Below are positions 1-11,374 of a stretch of 64,000 nt of DNA, piece after piece. The stretch is from Eucommia ulmoides. Its lineage: Eukaryota > Streptophyta > Magnoliopsida > Garryales > Eucommiaceae. The DNA is taken from NCBI GenBank assembly GCA_016647705.1, contig CM028327.1, forward strand, positions 4,473,726-4,537,725, given 5' to 3'. Position numbers and translations under genes: made by a program. The stretch's first letter is position 1, and the number at the start of each line of letters is the position of its first letter. Below the pieces are notes generated by a model. That model was not told the origin of the DNA. It ran no database searches and saw nothing but the letters and a program-made list of their open reading frames with translations.

Positions 1-123
1 AAAATAAATAAATAAATAATACGGAACGAAAAAAATAAAAAAATAAGAGAGAAAGTTAGAGAGTAAAAAAAAATAAAAATAAAAAATATGCTCAAAGAGT
101 ATTTTATTAACAAAATGTGATAA

Positions 124-175
124 GCAGACGTTATAAAAACTACAAGGGGGCAGACGTTATAAAAACTACAAGGGG
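124..175. repeat. Perfect 26-bp tandem duplication
   Basis: Two identical 26-bp copies (124-149 and 150-175), each beginning GCAGACGTTATAAAAAC, lie head to tail. The lack of any mismatch suggests a recent slippage event. The rest of 1-590 is AT-rich and shows no gene. Confidence 0.85.
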
Positions 176-639
176 TGACCTTGCTATGATAGAGGGTGTT
201 CCGATATAAACTCAACAAAAATAAAATTGGGCTCCATGGAAATATAAATGAAGACCAAATTTAGAACCTAACTAGTGATCCAAACTAAAGAATTGAAAAT
301 GGGCCTTCCAATTCCATGGGCACACATAAATTGTAATTGGATGATATTACAATTATATTGAACTATCCCAAAACCAATCATACTTATACATGCACCAAAA
401 AGAAAAAAAACAATTCTATTGTTGGGTAGTATTTGAAATTTTCAATTGTAATTCCAATTCCATTATTTGGATTATTCAATTATTCAATACTATAAAATAC
501 AACAAAGTTAGAAAAGAAAATATATTTCACATGTTTTTTTAAAAGAAATATTTAACATCTTTTTTTATCGATTACTTTCTACATTAAAGATAAGGTGATA
601 GATTAATGTGTCATGTCCTAAAAAATATAAGTAAGATAA

Positions 640-1111
640 ATACAATAACAACTAAGCCTTTATCTCACTTATATAGGGTCGGTTACATCCCCTCAGTTAG
701 GTTTAATGTCATTAAATCAAATCTAATAATCTCGTTCAACGTCTTTTTATGTCTATCTCTCCCTCTGGTAACCCCTTGCACTTGAACTAGATCACATTTT
801 CTCACTGGTACTTCAATGGGTCTTTTACACATATGCCCAAATCATCGTAAACGATTTTCTCTAATTTTCCCTTCGATGAGTGTTAGTCTTAAATTCTTTC
901 TAATAGTTTCATTCTTAATTTTATCAATTTTCGTCTTCCCACTCATCCACCGCAGCATCCTCATTTCCGTCACTCCCATTTTCTGGACATATGTTGTTTT
1001 TACCCTCCAACATTCTGAACCATACAAAATCGTTGGTCTTATAACAATTTTGTTGAATTTTCCTTTAAGTGGAGTTATAAGTAAGATAAATAAAATAAAC
1101 AATTCTTTCAT
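640..1111 (-). mobile_element. L1-type LINE remnant, end of the reverse transcriptase ORF
   Basis: Read on the minus strand, 842-1111 translates to a stretch with the block ILYGSECW followed by MRMLRWMSGKT, then IRENRLR. This is the C-terminal part of plant L1-like reverse transcriptase ORF2, where LYGSECW and EMRMLRWM are hallmark blocks. Similarity continues with frameshifts and stops to about 640 (pieces such as PIEVPVRKCD and a basic GRDRHKK stretch), consistent with the 3' end of the ORF. No endonuclease or earlier RT motifs are seen, so it is 5' truncated and dead. The identification rests on remembered family motifs. Confidence 0.75.
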
Positions 1112-2400
1112 TTCCTAGTTTTAGAGAGAGAACAACAAATCGTTGTCGTGGAAAATAGAAAAAGAGAGATATGTGAAATAAAGGAGAAGACAATGAACCG
1201 ATAAAAAGGATTCCTCTTTTTAATGGACCGAATTCCAAAGAATAGTTTTGGAGTTCTCCACCTCGATTGTGAATTTCCAAATAAGAAATTGAGGTTCATG
1301 GAATTAAAAACGAATACCGAATGCAAGGTTAAATAAATTATCCAAATAAAGAATTGGAATTAAGCCTTTCAATTTCAATTCCATGCAATGGTGGATTTAC
1401 ACCTCAAATTTACCTAAGCCCCTCTTGAATTATATAAATATCGAATAAATATCTAGAAAAAATAGTCACCCCAATCTATGTTCTAGATCGGCCGCTGATT
1501 CCATGGACCAATTCAGTGACACCAAACACACCCTAATGCTATTGTTTGGTTGGAGTTATGGAAAAGTGGAGGGAAAAAAATGAAAAAATAATTTTGACAT
1601 GAACGTTAGTTTTCCTATTGTTTTTTTGTTAGAATGATATAAAAGACGAGATTTCATATTTGGTTAGGAATAAAAACAAGAGGAAGAAAAATAATTGACT
1701 TATCTAATGTACTATTTTACCCTTATATCTTACAAAAATAAATTAAAAGTTATATTGTTAAGGGTATAACTATAATTTTAGTGTTTTTTTTAAAAACTCT
1801 CTATTATTTTCTTTCATTTCTTCGAAATTGGTGAGGATAATAATTATGCATTTTCCTTCTTGTTTTTCCTTTTCTCTTATTTTTCCTTCATACTAATCAA
1901 GTTTTATTTATTTATTTATTTTTAAATTATTTTTCTTGATATTTAATTATAAGGAATGTCTTTGTTATTTGTCGAAACGACAAGGATTGTCTCACATTAA
2001 CCTCATAATTAAATTATAATAAATTATGCTTACGTATATATAATATCATATTCGTCTTACATTTAATTATATATTTTTAATAAAAAAAATTATCTTACTA
2101 AATTTTATAAAAATAAAATAAAATTGGTACGAGAAGGGTGTTAAGCTCAGACCTTCCATGAGAAAGGTGATATAGATGTTCATTAGATTACAAGTCTTGA
2201 GATAAGTTTTTATAAAACAAAACTAAAGTTTATAGCAAAGTACAAAAATTTTAAAATCCGAACCCACAATTCTCCAACCCAATATCCATTTTAAGTGCCC
2301 AACCCAATATGGTACCCATCTAAGCTTTTGAGTTCTTATTTTTATATTAAAAAAGTAAAGCCCAAACCCATAATTTTTCAACCCAATGCCAATTTCAGTG
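1112..2400. other. Gene-free AT-rich stretch
   Basis: No convincing coding sequence. Around 1540-1890 the ends (TTGTTTGGTTGGAGTTATGG and a decayed inverted version) resemble worn MITE termini of the type frequent elsewhere in this window. At 2255-2400 a phrase rich in CCCAACCCAAT is repeated imperfectly. Confidence 0.4.
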
Positions 2401-2673
2401 ATTTCATTTATTTATTTATTATTATTGTTATTCAAACCACTTTACGCGCACCTCAAGTAACCTAATTGTTAAATCCTCCTCCCTACCTCAGAAAGGTGAA
2501 CCTCAGCCTCCCTTTGTTTCTTTAACCAGAGCCTGTCAGCCGTTAGTCGTCTTCAACCCTTGTCACGCCGCCGATGTCGTGCGTCGTCGTTCGTCATCGT
2601 TGATCGCCGGGACGGAGTTTAGTTTACGGAAAAACTGATATCTTCAGGAAGAAGAAGAAAGAATAATCGATCG

Positions 2674-3822
2674 ATGTCGGAGAACGTGCCCCGAGACGTA
2701 TGGATGAACATCTTCGGAAGACTACCCATCAAGACCCTCCTCCAAATCATGTCCGTATGTAAAGTATGGCGTTCTGTCATCTGCAACCCCGATTTCGTCA
2801 CCGATCATCACAACAACCACAACGACGAACGCCTAATCCGCGTCGATCATAAGCCCGGCGCGGAAAGCTCCCTGTTACTCACCGATGGCTCCGCCCTCGG
2901 CGAACGAATACTGAAACTACATTTCCCGTTCGTCAACCGTTGGAGTGCCAAATTCTGGACTATCGACTCTTGCAATGGTGTCATCTGTTTATCCGACAGA
3001 GATGATAATTACGCCCTCAAATTCACCCTCTGGAATCCATCGATCCGAAAGTATGTAAATCTTCCCAAACCCTCTGTTAATCCCAGCTTCCGTAATTTCG
3101 GCGGCTTCGGATCGCAATATTTCGCTCTAGGGTTCGGATTTGATCAGAAATCCAAGGATTACAAAGTTGTGAGAGTCGCTTACATGAACGGGAGAAACGG
3201 CCGGAGGTTGATTCCGCCGGAGGTCCAGGTTTACTCCTGGAAATCCAATTCCTGGAGGATCTTCCATTCCGGAGCTCCTCCCTACGGTCTCGACGGCCCT
3301 CGTGCTTTTGTGAATGGAGCTGTGCATTGGATCGGTTACGATCCCTGCAGAGGTAATCGATACAGCAATCTGATCGTTGCTTTCGATTTCAGCGACGAGA
3401 CTTTCCGTGAGATTATGCTGCCGGACGAATTGATCGATGCCGAATACGACTTAAGTATAATGGTTTATAAGGATTCAATTTCGGTTTATCATTACGAGAT
3501 AAGTAAAAATACTTCGCGTGTTCGTAAATTTTCCGTATGGGTGATGGAAGCGTATGGTGTTGTTGAATCATGGTCGAAACTACACGCCAACATTCCTGTG
3601 TGTCGAGAATTTCAAGAGATGATTGCGCTCAGGAACAATGGAGATGTTTTGTGTCGAACCCAACGAGGAAAGCTTGTTAATTTTAGCTCTGACTCAGGGT
3701 TCATTGATTTGGAATTTTCCGCCATTGCCGTCGCCGCTGGTTATACGGAGAGCTTGGTTCTGGTAGATGGGAGAAGTACAGAGAAGTTTGAAGAAGATGA
3801 AGATGAAGACGAAGGGAATTAA
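2674..3822 (+). CDS. F-box protein with F-box-associated domain (CPR1/At3g23880-like type)
   Basis: Single-exon gene of 382 residues. The N-terminus (residues 3-45) is an F-box: VPRDVWMNIFGRLPIKTLL, then VCKVWRSVICNPDF. Such domains bind SKP1/ASK proteins in SCF ubiquitin ligases. From about residue 95 the pattern LWNPSIRKYVNLP, FGFDQKSKDYKVVR, VQVYSWKSNSWR, FVNGAVHWIG and IVAFDFSDETFREIMLP is the F-box-associated interaction domain thought to hold the substrate. The C-terminus is very acidic (EEDEDEDE). The ATG at 2674 is the first in frame. A short upstream ATG at 2574 opens a 9-residue ORF ending at 2603 and could reduce translation if it lies in the leader. Length and intron-free structure fit the family. 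The substrate is unknown. Confidence 0.93.
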   Translation: MSENVPRDVWMNIFGRLPIKTLLQIMSVCKVWRSVICNPDFVTDHHNNHNDERLIRVDHKPGAESSLLLTDGSALGERILKLHFPFVNRWSAKFWTIDSCNGVICLSDRDDNYALKFTLWNPSIRKYVNLPKPSVNPSFRNFGGFGSQYFALGFGFDQKSKDYKVVRVAYMNGRNGRRLIPPEVQVYSWKSNSWRIFHSGAPPYGLDGPRAFVNGAVHWIGYDPCRGNRYSNLIVAFDFSDETFREIMLPDELIDAEYDLSIMVYKDSISVYHYEISKNTSRVRKFSVWVMEAYGVVESWSKLHANIPVCREFQEMIALRNNGDVLCRTQRGKLVNFSSDSGFIDLEFSAIAVAAGYTESLVLVDGRSTEKFEEDEDEDEGN

Positions 3823-3886
3823 ATAACAGGCAAGATAAGCTTTTTTCCAGCACCATTTATTTTTTATTATTTAAATTTTGTGTTAA

Positions 3887-3943
3887 GGTAGCGTTTGGGA
3901 ACAAGGAATTAGAATTTTTAATTCCATGCAACCAAACACTACC
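3887..3943. repeat. 57-bp fold-back element in the F-box gene 3' region
   Basis: The two halves are near-complementary: GGTAGCGTTTGG with AAGGAATTA on the left, TTAATTCC with CCAAACACTACC on the right, and only a few bases of loop. It sits 65 bp after the F-box stop, probably in the 3' UTR or just past it. It resembles a minimal MITE made only of terminal repeats. No clear target duplication is visible. Confidence 0.6.
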
Positions 3944-4468
3944 CAGAATTTTAGATTTATTTCAGACTAGAATTTTTTATCATTCGTTTTTTTAATAAGT
4001 TTTTAATATTTTACGTTATTTTATTATGTGAACCTTCGTTTTTCGTGTGAGACTAGTTTTAGCCCGTGCGGATTTAGAAGTAAAAATACATTTTATTATT
4101 TTTAAATAATTTTTTATTAGGTTGGTTTCATTGTTATTTTTTATTATAGTTTCTGTGTTTTTTTTTGTTTTTTTTTCCAACGATCTCTCAGAATAATCAA
4201 TCTAATATATAACAATATACAAATTTACACATCTCCTACTGAAAATATAATTATATAAATCTTTATATATCTACAAACAACAAAAATAAATGTACGCTTT
4301 TATACCCCCACAACGAAAAATAAAATTATTTTATACATTATACAAGAACCAAAAAATATAAAAAATATAAGTGTAGAATAAAAAAATTACTAAAGAGAAT
4401 TAGTAAAAGGAATAAAAACCCATAGACCCCAAATTTTCACATCAATTACACTTCGTCCAAGTGCCCCC

Positions 4469-5212
4469 TAGGGGTGTGCAATTAGCCCACTAGACCCGGC
4501 CCACCCGTGTAAACCGTCTAACCCAAGCCCGAAAAATTGGGGTGTGAAGTGCACGGGTCCAAATTCGGGTGAGATACTCTATTTTTTCAGCCTTGAGGAT
4601 CAGGTCCCTGGTTTTCTCCAAGCCCATCCGAATACAACCCGATCCGATCGTATACCCCCCTTTAAATAAAATTTTTCTAGGGTTTCTCATTCATTTCAGC
4701 CTTCGCTTCAGTTCAGTCGCTTCTCTTTAGCCATTTGCTTTTTGTCACCAAAAGATTCAACGACAGACCCAAAACGCAACCTGAATTCCTTCGTCTCTAG
4801 GGTTTGCTTCTTCAGTTCATTGATTCATTTGATATCTCCACTTCTAGCTCCTTCGTCGTTCATCCAAATCCAGTTCAACAACCAAATCTAGGGTTTAAGA
4901 GCGAAAGGGATGTTGATTTGCGCCATTGCAAAGAAAAAGACGACGAAGACAAACTGGAAAGTGACCCCTATCTCTTTCTCTAGCTTTGTCAATAAATCTC
5001 TCTGTTGTGATTTATGGATTCCAGTTTGATTGCCATTTCTCATTCATTCTTCGTTTTGCTATTAGGGATCCAACCAAATCTGACAGGCCCGCAAAGCCGC
5101 GGGTTTTTCCATATTTTGGTCGGCAACGGGTGACAATTTTCAAACCCGATTTTGTTAGGGTTGGTTGTCGGATCAACCAAAAAATAGGGTCACCCGACCC
5201 GTGCACACCCCT
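4469..5212. mobile_element. hAT-like non-autonomous element with inserted gene-leader-like sequence
   Basis: The ends are TAGGGGTGTGCA on the left and TGCACACCCCT on the right, an inverted pair typical of plant hAT elements. Flanks GTGCCCCC (4461-4468) and ATGCCCCT (5215-5222) could be an imperfect 8-bp target duplication. Both subterminal parts are rich in CCCGACCCG/GGGTCGG-like words. The middle (about 4670-4960) differs: pyrimidine-rich, with repeated TAGGGTTT motifs and then an ATG (4910) followed by codons for AIAKKKTTKT. That looks like the leader and start of a host housekeeping gene captured by the element. The donor gene is not identified. Confidence 0.55.
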
Positions 5213-5990
5213 TGATGCCCCTTAATTCATACACCCACTTCTCAAGTTCTCAATATTTATACTATAACTAATAAGAGTAATTTTAAGAATATAATCATTT
5301 AGTTTACTTAATTTCATTTTCTCTTAAAAGATAAAAGTATGAAATATAACACCCAAAAACACACACAAAAAAAAAAAAAACAAACTAAATTCATATTTCG
5401 GTGTCCATTACTAGCCACCATAATCTAAGACATCTCTCAAAACGTTATTATTTTTTAATTTTATATATATATATATATCATTCATATTTATTGAACGATT
5501 GAATTGGTGCAATTCTGCACACTAACAGTACCCACAAAAAAATAAGGGAAGAAAAAGAAGAAGAAAAAAAAAAGAAAAACTTATTTTTTATGGTGATGGA
5601 CGTTAACGAATCGACAACTAAGGCAGTGAATATGGTTGAACGAAAAGACCTTCATCGTCATCGCAACTGGGATTTTATTCCATCGTCATGGTAATTTGCT
5701 GGTTTCGCCGGTAGCGTCTGTCTACTTCTTTCTATGAGAAGGTACATCGAGCTAAGAGAGAGGGTGTCGAACAATAGTGGCTTCATTTTCAAAATAAGGC
5801 CACATCTATACCATGAGAAATAAGATATAAACAAAATAGGATAAGATCAATTCAATTGAAAATGCTATCTAAATAAATCATATGTAATTAAGATCCACTT
5901 TGCGTTTTTATGAAGACAACCATAAGAGAGAGATAGAGAGCGACGTACTTGTGACAGTTACGGTGGTGAGGCGGCGATTGTGTTAGTGAC
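5213..5990. other. Gene-free stretch with TA microsatellite
   Basis: Contains a short TA repeat (5462-5478) and AT-rich sequence. From about 5580 base composition is more even, but no reading frame is convincing and I recognise nothing. Confidence 0.4.
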
Positions 5991-5992
5991 AG

Positions 5993-6216
5993 TGGTAAAG
6001 AAGAGTAAACGAATGCCGATGCGAGTAGGAAACATCGTTGACGTCGTCACGAACAGGGAGTATGACCATCAGGTCAATGCTTGAGGGAAGATTAGTTGCA
6101 CAGTCGGTAAAGAAGAGTAAACGGACGCCAGTTCGAGTAGGAAACAGTACTGACGTCGTCATGAATAAGGAGTATGACCGTTAGGTCAATGCTTGAGGGA
6201 AGATCGGTTTCACAGT
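5993..6216. repeat. Two diverged tandem copies, period about 112 bp
   Basis: The phrase GGTAAAGAAGAGTAAACG recurs with a 112-bp offset, followed in both copies by CGAGTAGGAAAC, GACGTCGTCA and GGTCAATGCTTGAGGG. The copies have several mismatches, so the duplication is not new. A minus-strand open frame over this area (6092-6349) resembles no known protein and is probably chance. Confidence 0.7.
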
Positions 6217-6503
6217 TGGTTGATGGTGGGCGACAATTGAAGAGATGATGAGGAGAGATGTGGGAGCATTGGGTTTCGCATAAGGAGGCAGAACTATTAT
6301 GCTTGGTTAGGCTCGCAGTGGGTGTTTGTATTGGGTGAATTACTCTCAATTTTGTGTCCCGCTTGCCAAACCCATTATAGGCATTAAACTAATTTACCAG
6401 TATCAAACCCATTATAGACATTGAAATAATTCCTGACCGCTATAGAGCCATTAACGCACTCATTATTGTGTTGGTCATGCCAAACGCATTAAAGGATAAT
6501 AAT

Positions 6504-7152
6504 GACAATTAAATTCAAAAAAATTATTATATTAATGATAAATAATATTTAAACATTATTTAAACAAAATAAAATATTAAAAGAAAGAGAAATTAAGGAG
6601 AATTAAGATCAAAGGTTTTGTGGGCCCAAGTGTAGTCTTCCAATTTCAGTTTCTTATATAGATATAGATTTCTAATTGTTATTTTTAATTCTTTATTATA
6701 TTTGTAATTTTTGCTTGTTTTGTATATGAAATAGGTTGCATAAAAAATAAAATATATTTTTAATTACTCTTGTCAACAGTTATATGAGGGAAAAATATAT
6801 ATATTTATATTTTAAAAAAAAATTACTTTTTATAAATGAAAAGTGAATTATTTAAAGGTTTTTTTTTTTTTTTTTTTTTTATTATGTATTGTAACAAAAT
6901 AATCTTTTATTTAAATGGAAAATCTCACCACTTGAAATATAAGAAATTTTTTAAAATTCTTTGAAACCCACATAAATGACAATTAAATTCGCTAAAATTA
7001 TTATATTAATGATAAATAATATTTAAAAATTATTTAAACAAGATAAAATGTTAAAAGAAATAGAAATTAAGGAGAATTAAAATAAAGGGTTTTGTGAGCT
7101 CTCATTTATTCTCAAGTGTAGTATTCCAATTTTAGTTTCTTATATAGATTTA
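6504..7152. repeat. Direct repeat pair of about 165-175 bp
   Basis: 6504-6668 and 6978-7152 are similar copies sharing TATTAATGATAAATAATATT, AAATTAAGGAGAATTAA, CAAGTGTAGT and TTTCTTATATAGAT, separated by about 310 bp. The arrangement could be a short LTR-like pair (TRIM) or an old tandem duplication. No primer-binding site or terminal TG/CA was recognised. Confidence 0.55.
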
Positions 7153-7539
7153 GTTAAAATCAACTAAATGTTGGTGATGTAAAAAAATAAGTAAGGTCAT
7201 CTTTAATAACCGCTTAAATTTTAAGTGAAAATTTTAATTATTAAATTTTAAGTGTTGAATATATTAAATATTCAATTTTTTTTAATACTTTTAGTTTTTT
7301 TTTTTTTTTTAAATATTTTTATACAAATTTTTATTTCTAAAATAATTTTTACAATTTTATTTTTCTAAAATATTATCTCTAGCTCTCAAACTTTCTTTCT
7401 CTCTATTTAATCTCAATTTAATATCACATTTCTCATCACTTACACATTCGGGATTTTCAACTAGGTATTTCTTTACCTCATTTTTACACCCCAATGATTA
7501 TCTCTTCTCTAAAAATTTTGAAATGGTGAAGCAATTAAT

Positions 7540-7720
7540 TTTTGTGGATCATCAATATCCATATTAACCATCTTCCTTGTAGTCTCACTACTACTTGAAA
7601 CAGTTTTAATATTTGGCAATTTGCACGATGCATAATAATCATACAAACCATTTAATACATGTTTCATTTTCTCAATCAACTCATCAGTATTCGAAAATTT
7701 AAACTCGTTTGGTTTTTAAA
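7540..7720 (-). pseudogene. hAT transposase fragment, C-terminal-half piece
   Basis: On the minus strand this reads ELIEKMKHVLNGLYDYY followed by a serine-rich stretch. This fits the region before the C-terminal dimerisation domain of plant RICESLEEPER/DAYSLEEPER-type hAT transposases, where a lysine-rich helix ends in LY-x-Y. It lies downstream, in minus orientation, of the fragment at 10290-11010 and may be the same gene interrupted by foreign sequence. There is no intact frame. Confidence 0.4.
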
Positions 7721-8164
7721 ACTTCCTAATATATCATCAATCCATCAAATATAAAAGCCCCATCCATGTCTTATATCATAAAATCGCGAGGGGACATCAT
7801 AGAAACAAGACAATTGTACTTGTGTCGGAGGGTCTATAATAATATGGGAGATGGATAACATATACGTACGAAATGGAAAAGCACATCACAAACTATTTAC
7901 AAAATAGAAAGAAGATTCAATGAGAATAGAAACAAAGGAAGATTATGTTCCCCCAAAAGATGGTGAGATTCAAAAGTGAATAGAAATAAATGAAGATTTT
8001 GTTCTACCAAATGATGGCGAGATCCAAAAGACCTTTGACCAAATCTGGCAACAATTCAAGAGTATCAGATGATTCGAAAGTCAAGATTGACATTCATTGC
8101 CCTGAAGATGTTTTGATATATTGTTACAAGTTGATCAAGTTATCTCCACTGATCCTTTGATGAC

Positions 8165-8437
8165 ATGATAAAAACCATGCGTAAACATCCTAGCTCGCTT
8201 GTTGTCGAATCCGACAGTGAAAAGGGAACACAACCATCCAAATCAATAATCCCATTAAAGGGGTTCTCAAACGTAATATCGGTGTTCAACCTTTCGACCA
8301 AAACTAGAATGGATAGAGCAAATAAAAATGAGGTTTTGTCACCATCAACAAACCATGTTGGACACCATATTTACTACTTCATTGATGGATTCTCAGGTTG
8401 TAAGAAGATCTTCGATTTGCAAAAAAGACCAAGTTGA
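8165..8437 (+). pseudogene. Possible Ty3/gypsy reverse-transcriptase scrap
   Basis: A 90-codon open stretch ends in HHIYYFIDGFSGCKKI. In gypsy reverse transcriptases the block YYCFLDGYSGYNQI is similar, and upstream residues could be decayed pol. The match is short and the rest is unrecognisable, so this is tentative. Just 3' there is an A-run (8459-8473). Confidence 0.3.
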
Positions 8438-9514
8438 TTGCTAAAGCTCGATTCGCAAAAAAAAAAAAAAAAATGGCAAAAAATGGCAAAAAGGGGTAAA
8501 ATAGTTAAACCACTAATCGAGCAAGAAGCACTGGTGCAAATATGGAAGATATTTTTTTTTTAAAAAAAAGAAAAGAGATAGATTTGTTCGCTTAAGGTTT
8601 CCACTTCAGGCCAATTTGGTGGGCAAACAATATTTCTTCAGATTAGAACTTAATGGATTTGAATGGAATCAGAATTTGTGAAAAAAAAACATTGGGTATG
8701 GTTTGAAAGTGTATTGGAACCATATTTCTCTGCAATCCAACTCAAAATCTCACAGAAAACCATATAGGGCATTGAAGGTACTCATTTTAGTAATTTTTGA
8801 CATTTTACCCATTTATTGGATTAAATTAGTTTTGCAGGACTTGAGAAAACACAGAACATATAGGAATATTAGAATCCCAAGTATCAAAGCACTTAGAAAT
8901 TTGAAAAGACAAAAATCCAGTCGGGCAAGCCATGGAGACCTTGATGAGACATATTGGGCCCTCCCTTGAGTTGAAAAGCAAAGTCTCTGAATTAAAAAAA
9001 TAAATAAAAATAAATGAATCTCATAGAATCACCCCGAGACAAAGCGCCATTAGTCGAGTGTCTACGGCGGAAGAAGAGGGAACGAAATTTCGAGGTATCA
9101 AAGGGCCAATTTTTCTCAGACTAAGATTTTATTTTGGAAGTGTTATCTTGTCCACTTGCAGGGATCTCAAAAGGCCAGGACATAGACCTCTTCATTACCT
9201 GTCGGTTCAGTCTAGAAATTCTGATTGCTGAAAATTCAAAAACTCTAAATGAGCATTCAAGTATGTGTTTTGCCCTTAAAAAGGGCATCCAGTGAACTAT
9301 GTTAAACCTGATCCTTGGCGTAATGCTAACGTACATAGGTAACCTATTAAGGTTCGTCCATTTGAAAGTCAGGCCTAGCCATAGGCTGGGGCACATTGGC
9401 ACATTTTATATCTTTGATCTCTTAGTTTTGCCCATTCACAGGCTGGGGCATATTTTATACCTCTGGACTTTCTTTTGTTCTCCCAGCCAAGAGGGTTGTG
9501 GCATGAGTGTCATT

Positions 9515-9845
9515 TTTATTACTCTAAATGATCCTTTAAATGGACACATGTTCGTCATGAGTAATTTTCTATCACTCTAAACAATCCTCTAAACGGACAC
9601 GTGTTCGCCATGAGTTATTTTTCTTTACTATAAATAAATATGTGTTCGTCATGAGTATCGCCATGAGTCATTTTTCATTACTCTCAGCGATCCTATAAAC
9701 GGACATGCGTTCGTCATGAGTAATTTTCTATCACTCTAAACGATTCTCTAAACGGATACTAGTTCGTCATGATTATCGTCATAGATCATTTTTCATTACT
9801 CTCAGCGATCCTTTAAATGGACATCTGTTCGTCATGAGTCATTTT
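9515..9845. repeat. Degenerate tandem array with GGACACGTGTTCGTCATGAGT-type unit
   Basis: Four to five copies of a unit of roughly 60-90 bp. Each has a CACTCTAAACGATCCT-like part, AAACGGACA and GTTCGTCATGAGT, then a T-rich link. Copies differ by substitutions and small deletions. Upstream (9375-9470) a shorter phrase, AGGCTGGGGCA, is also repeated. No coding sense is evident. Confidence 0.65.
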
Positions 9846-10085
9846 TATGTTTTATTTGTTCTATTGTCAAAAAAAACTTTGAAAAATCCAAAAAATGAGA
9901 GAAAAACTCTCTTAAAAAACAATTCTCAGCGAGAGACAAGTCTGGAAGCAGTCTACGAGAGAGGAAAAAACTCGAGCATCGAAAATCTTGGCCAAAGCAG
10001 GTATGTTTTCTGATTTTAATTTTTTTCCCTTTATTTTCTTGTTCTCGCAATTAAAGTTCCTACACGTTTATTTCTTTTTGTAATT

Positions 10086-10325
10086 GTTCGATAACTCGAT
10101 GGAAACGTTGGGACGAGGTTCCTTGTTCTTAACCTGAACCTCTAAGCGTTAGACGATGACACTTTATATCTCAATGTTATTTTATTTTTGTATTCTCTTT
10201 TATTTTGTTGCAATTTATATAAAAAAATAAATAAAAATAAATCGTTCGATGATCCGATGAAAATGTCGGGAAATATTTCCTCGTGCTTAAACTTAATCCC
10301 CAAGCGTTAGGTGAAGGATGTTTAA
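10086..10325. repeat. Two related copies of a roughly 80-bp phrase
   Basis: GTTCGATAACTCGATGGAAA at 10087 and TTCGATGATCCGATGAAAAT at 10244 start similar stretches that run through TTCC-TCGTGCTTAA-like sequence and end in AAGCGTTAG. They lie at the edge of the sequence that appears to interrupt the hAT transposase. Confidence 0.5.
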
Positions 10326-11010
10326 TTCTTTCTACATCAAGACACGAAGGGCACTTAAATTCAATTGTAAGTGACCTCATACTTTTTTTGAAAGCTTGAA
10401 ATCTATTTGAAGATGACTTTACATATCTAATGGCATCTCGATCCTTAATTATTGTTTCATGAAGTTCTTTCAATCCATCACATAAAATCAAGTTTAGGAT
10501 ATGACCACAATAGCACATATGCAAAAATTCATGCCCCAACACAATTCCTTTCCAATCTTTAGTTACTCTTTGCAAGAATATAATAGTTGTGCTATTAGAG
10601 ATAACATTATCAACTGTTAATGTAAACTAACTATTAATGTTCCACTCACACAAGCAAAATTCATTTTTTTCCCAATTGTTTCCCCCTTATAGTCTTCAAC
10701 TAGACAAAAACTCAATATTCTTTTATGTAACATTCAACTACCATTAAGTAATACACATGTAATTAAAATTTTGTATAAAAGTCAAAGTAAAGGCGGTTAG
10801 GCAAATTCTATGATCATGCAATGTTTCCTTTAAATTCTCTCTTTCAACATTATATCTCTTAACAATATATCTAACCACCGTAATACGAAATGGAATATTT
10901 CAAAATTCATGTTGTAAAATATTACAAAAACTTATAAACTCATAATTCTCAACAACCCTAAATGGCAACTCATCTAAAATGACCATTTCAGCAAGAGCTT
11001 TACTAACGGC
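10290..11010 (-). pseudogene. hAT (RICESLEEPER-like) transposase remnant
   Basis: Minus-strand pieces in order: KALAEMVILDELPFRVVE (about 10930-11000), IPFRITVVRYIVKRY, ICLTAFT, TVDNVISNS, then WKGIVLGHEFLHMCYCGHIL plus NLILCDGLKELHETI (about 10440-10560) and YVKSSSNRFQAFKK ending near CLDV. These are successive blocks of the plant hAT transposase catalytic region. The piece order is correct, but several frameshifts and stops separate them. After CLDV, where the family continues TRWNSTYLML, the sequence changes abruptly at about 10320, so the gene is truncated or interrupted. Confidence 0.75.
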
Positions 11011-11374
11011 ATCCACAAAAAAACTCATTACTACAAGACTAACTCCATCATATCCATCCTGTTTCGGTTGAGTAATCAATAGGATTTGTCCCTTAGATAT
11101 CAAAATTATACAATTAAAAACATAAAAAAAAAAAAAAAAAAATCTAAATTTTATTTTGATATATACAAAAAAAATCAAGAAATTTAAATAACTAAAAAAA
11201 CATGAAGAAAAAAAAAATAGATCTAAAAAAAAGAAAAAAAAAAAAACCATTGTCATCCAGATCTGGCTAGTGATGACCAAAATCTAGTTGGTGATGACCA
11301 ACTTTTGATTGACACAAATCACTATTTTGAGATCTCGTGATGTATTGTTAGTTACAGATGACTTGTTAAATTCA

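Noticed and set aside
9121..9580. Overlapping 93-codon frames on opposite strands
   Set aside because: No recognisable motif; the region is repeat-derived and both frames look like chance.
10900..11280. 126-codon frame with a long phenylalanine-rich start
   Set aside because: The N-terminal half is a translated A/T tract; only the last 40 or so residues are hAT transposase and are annotated as pseudogene.
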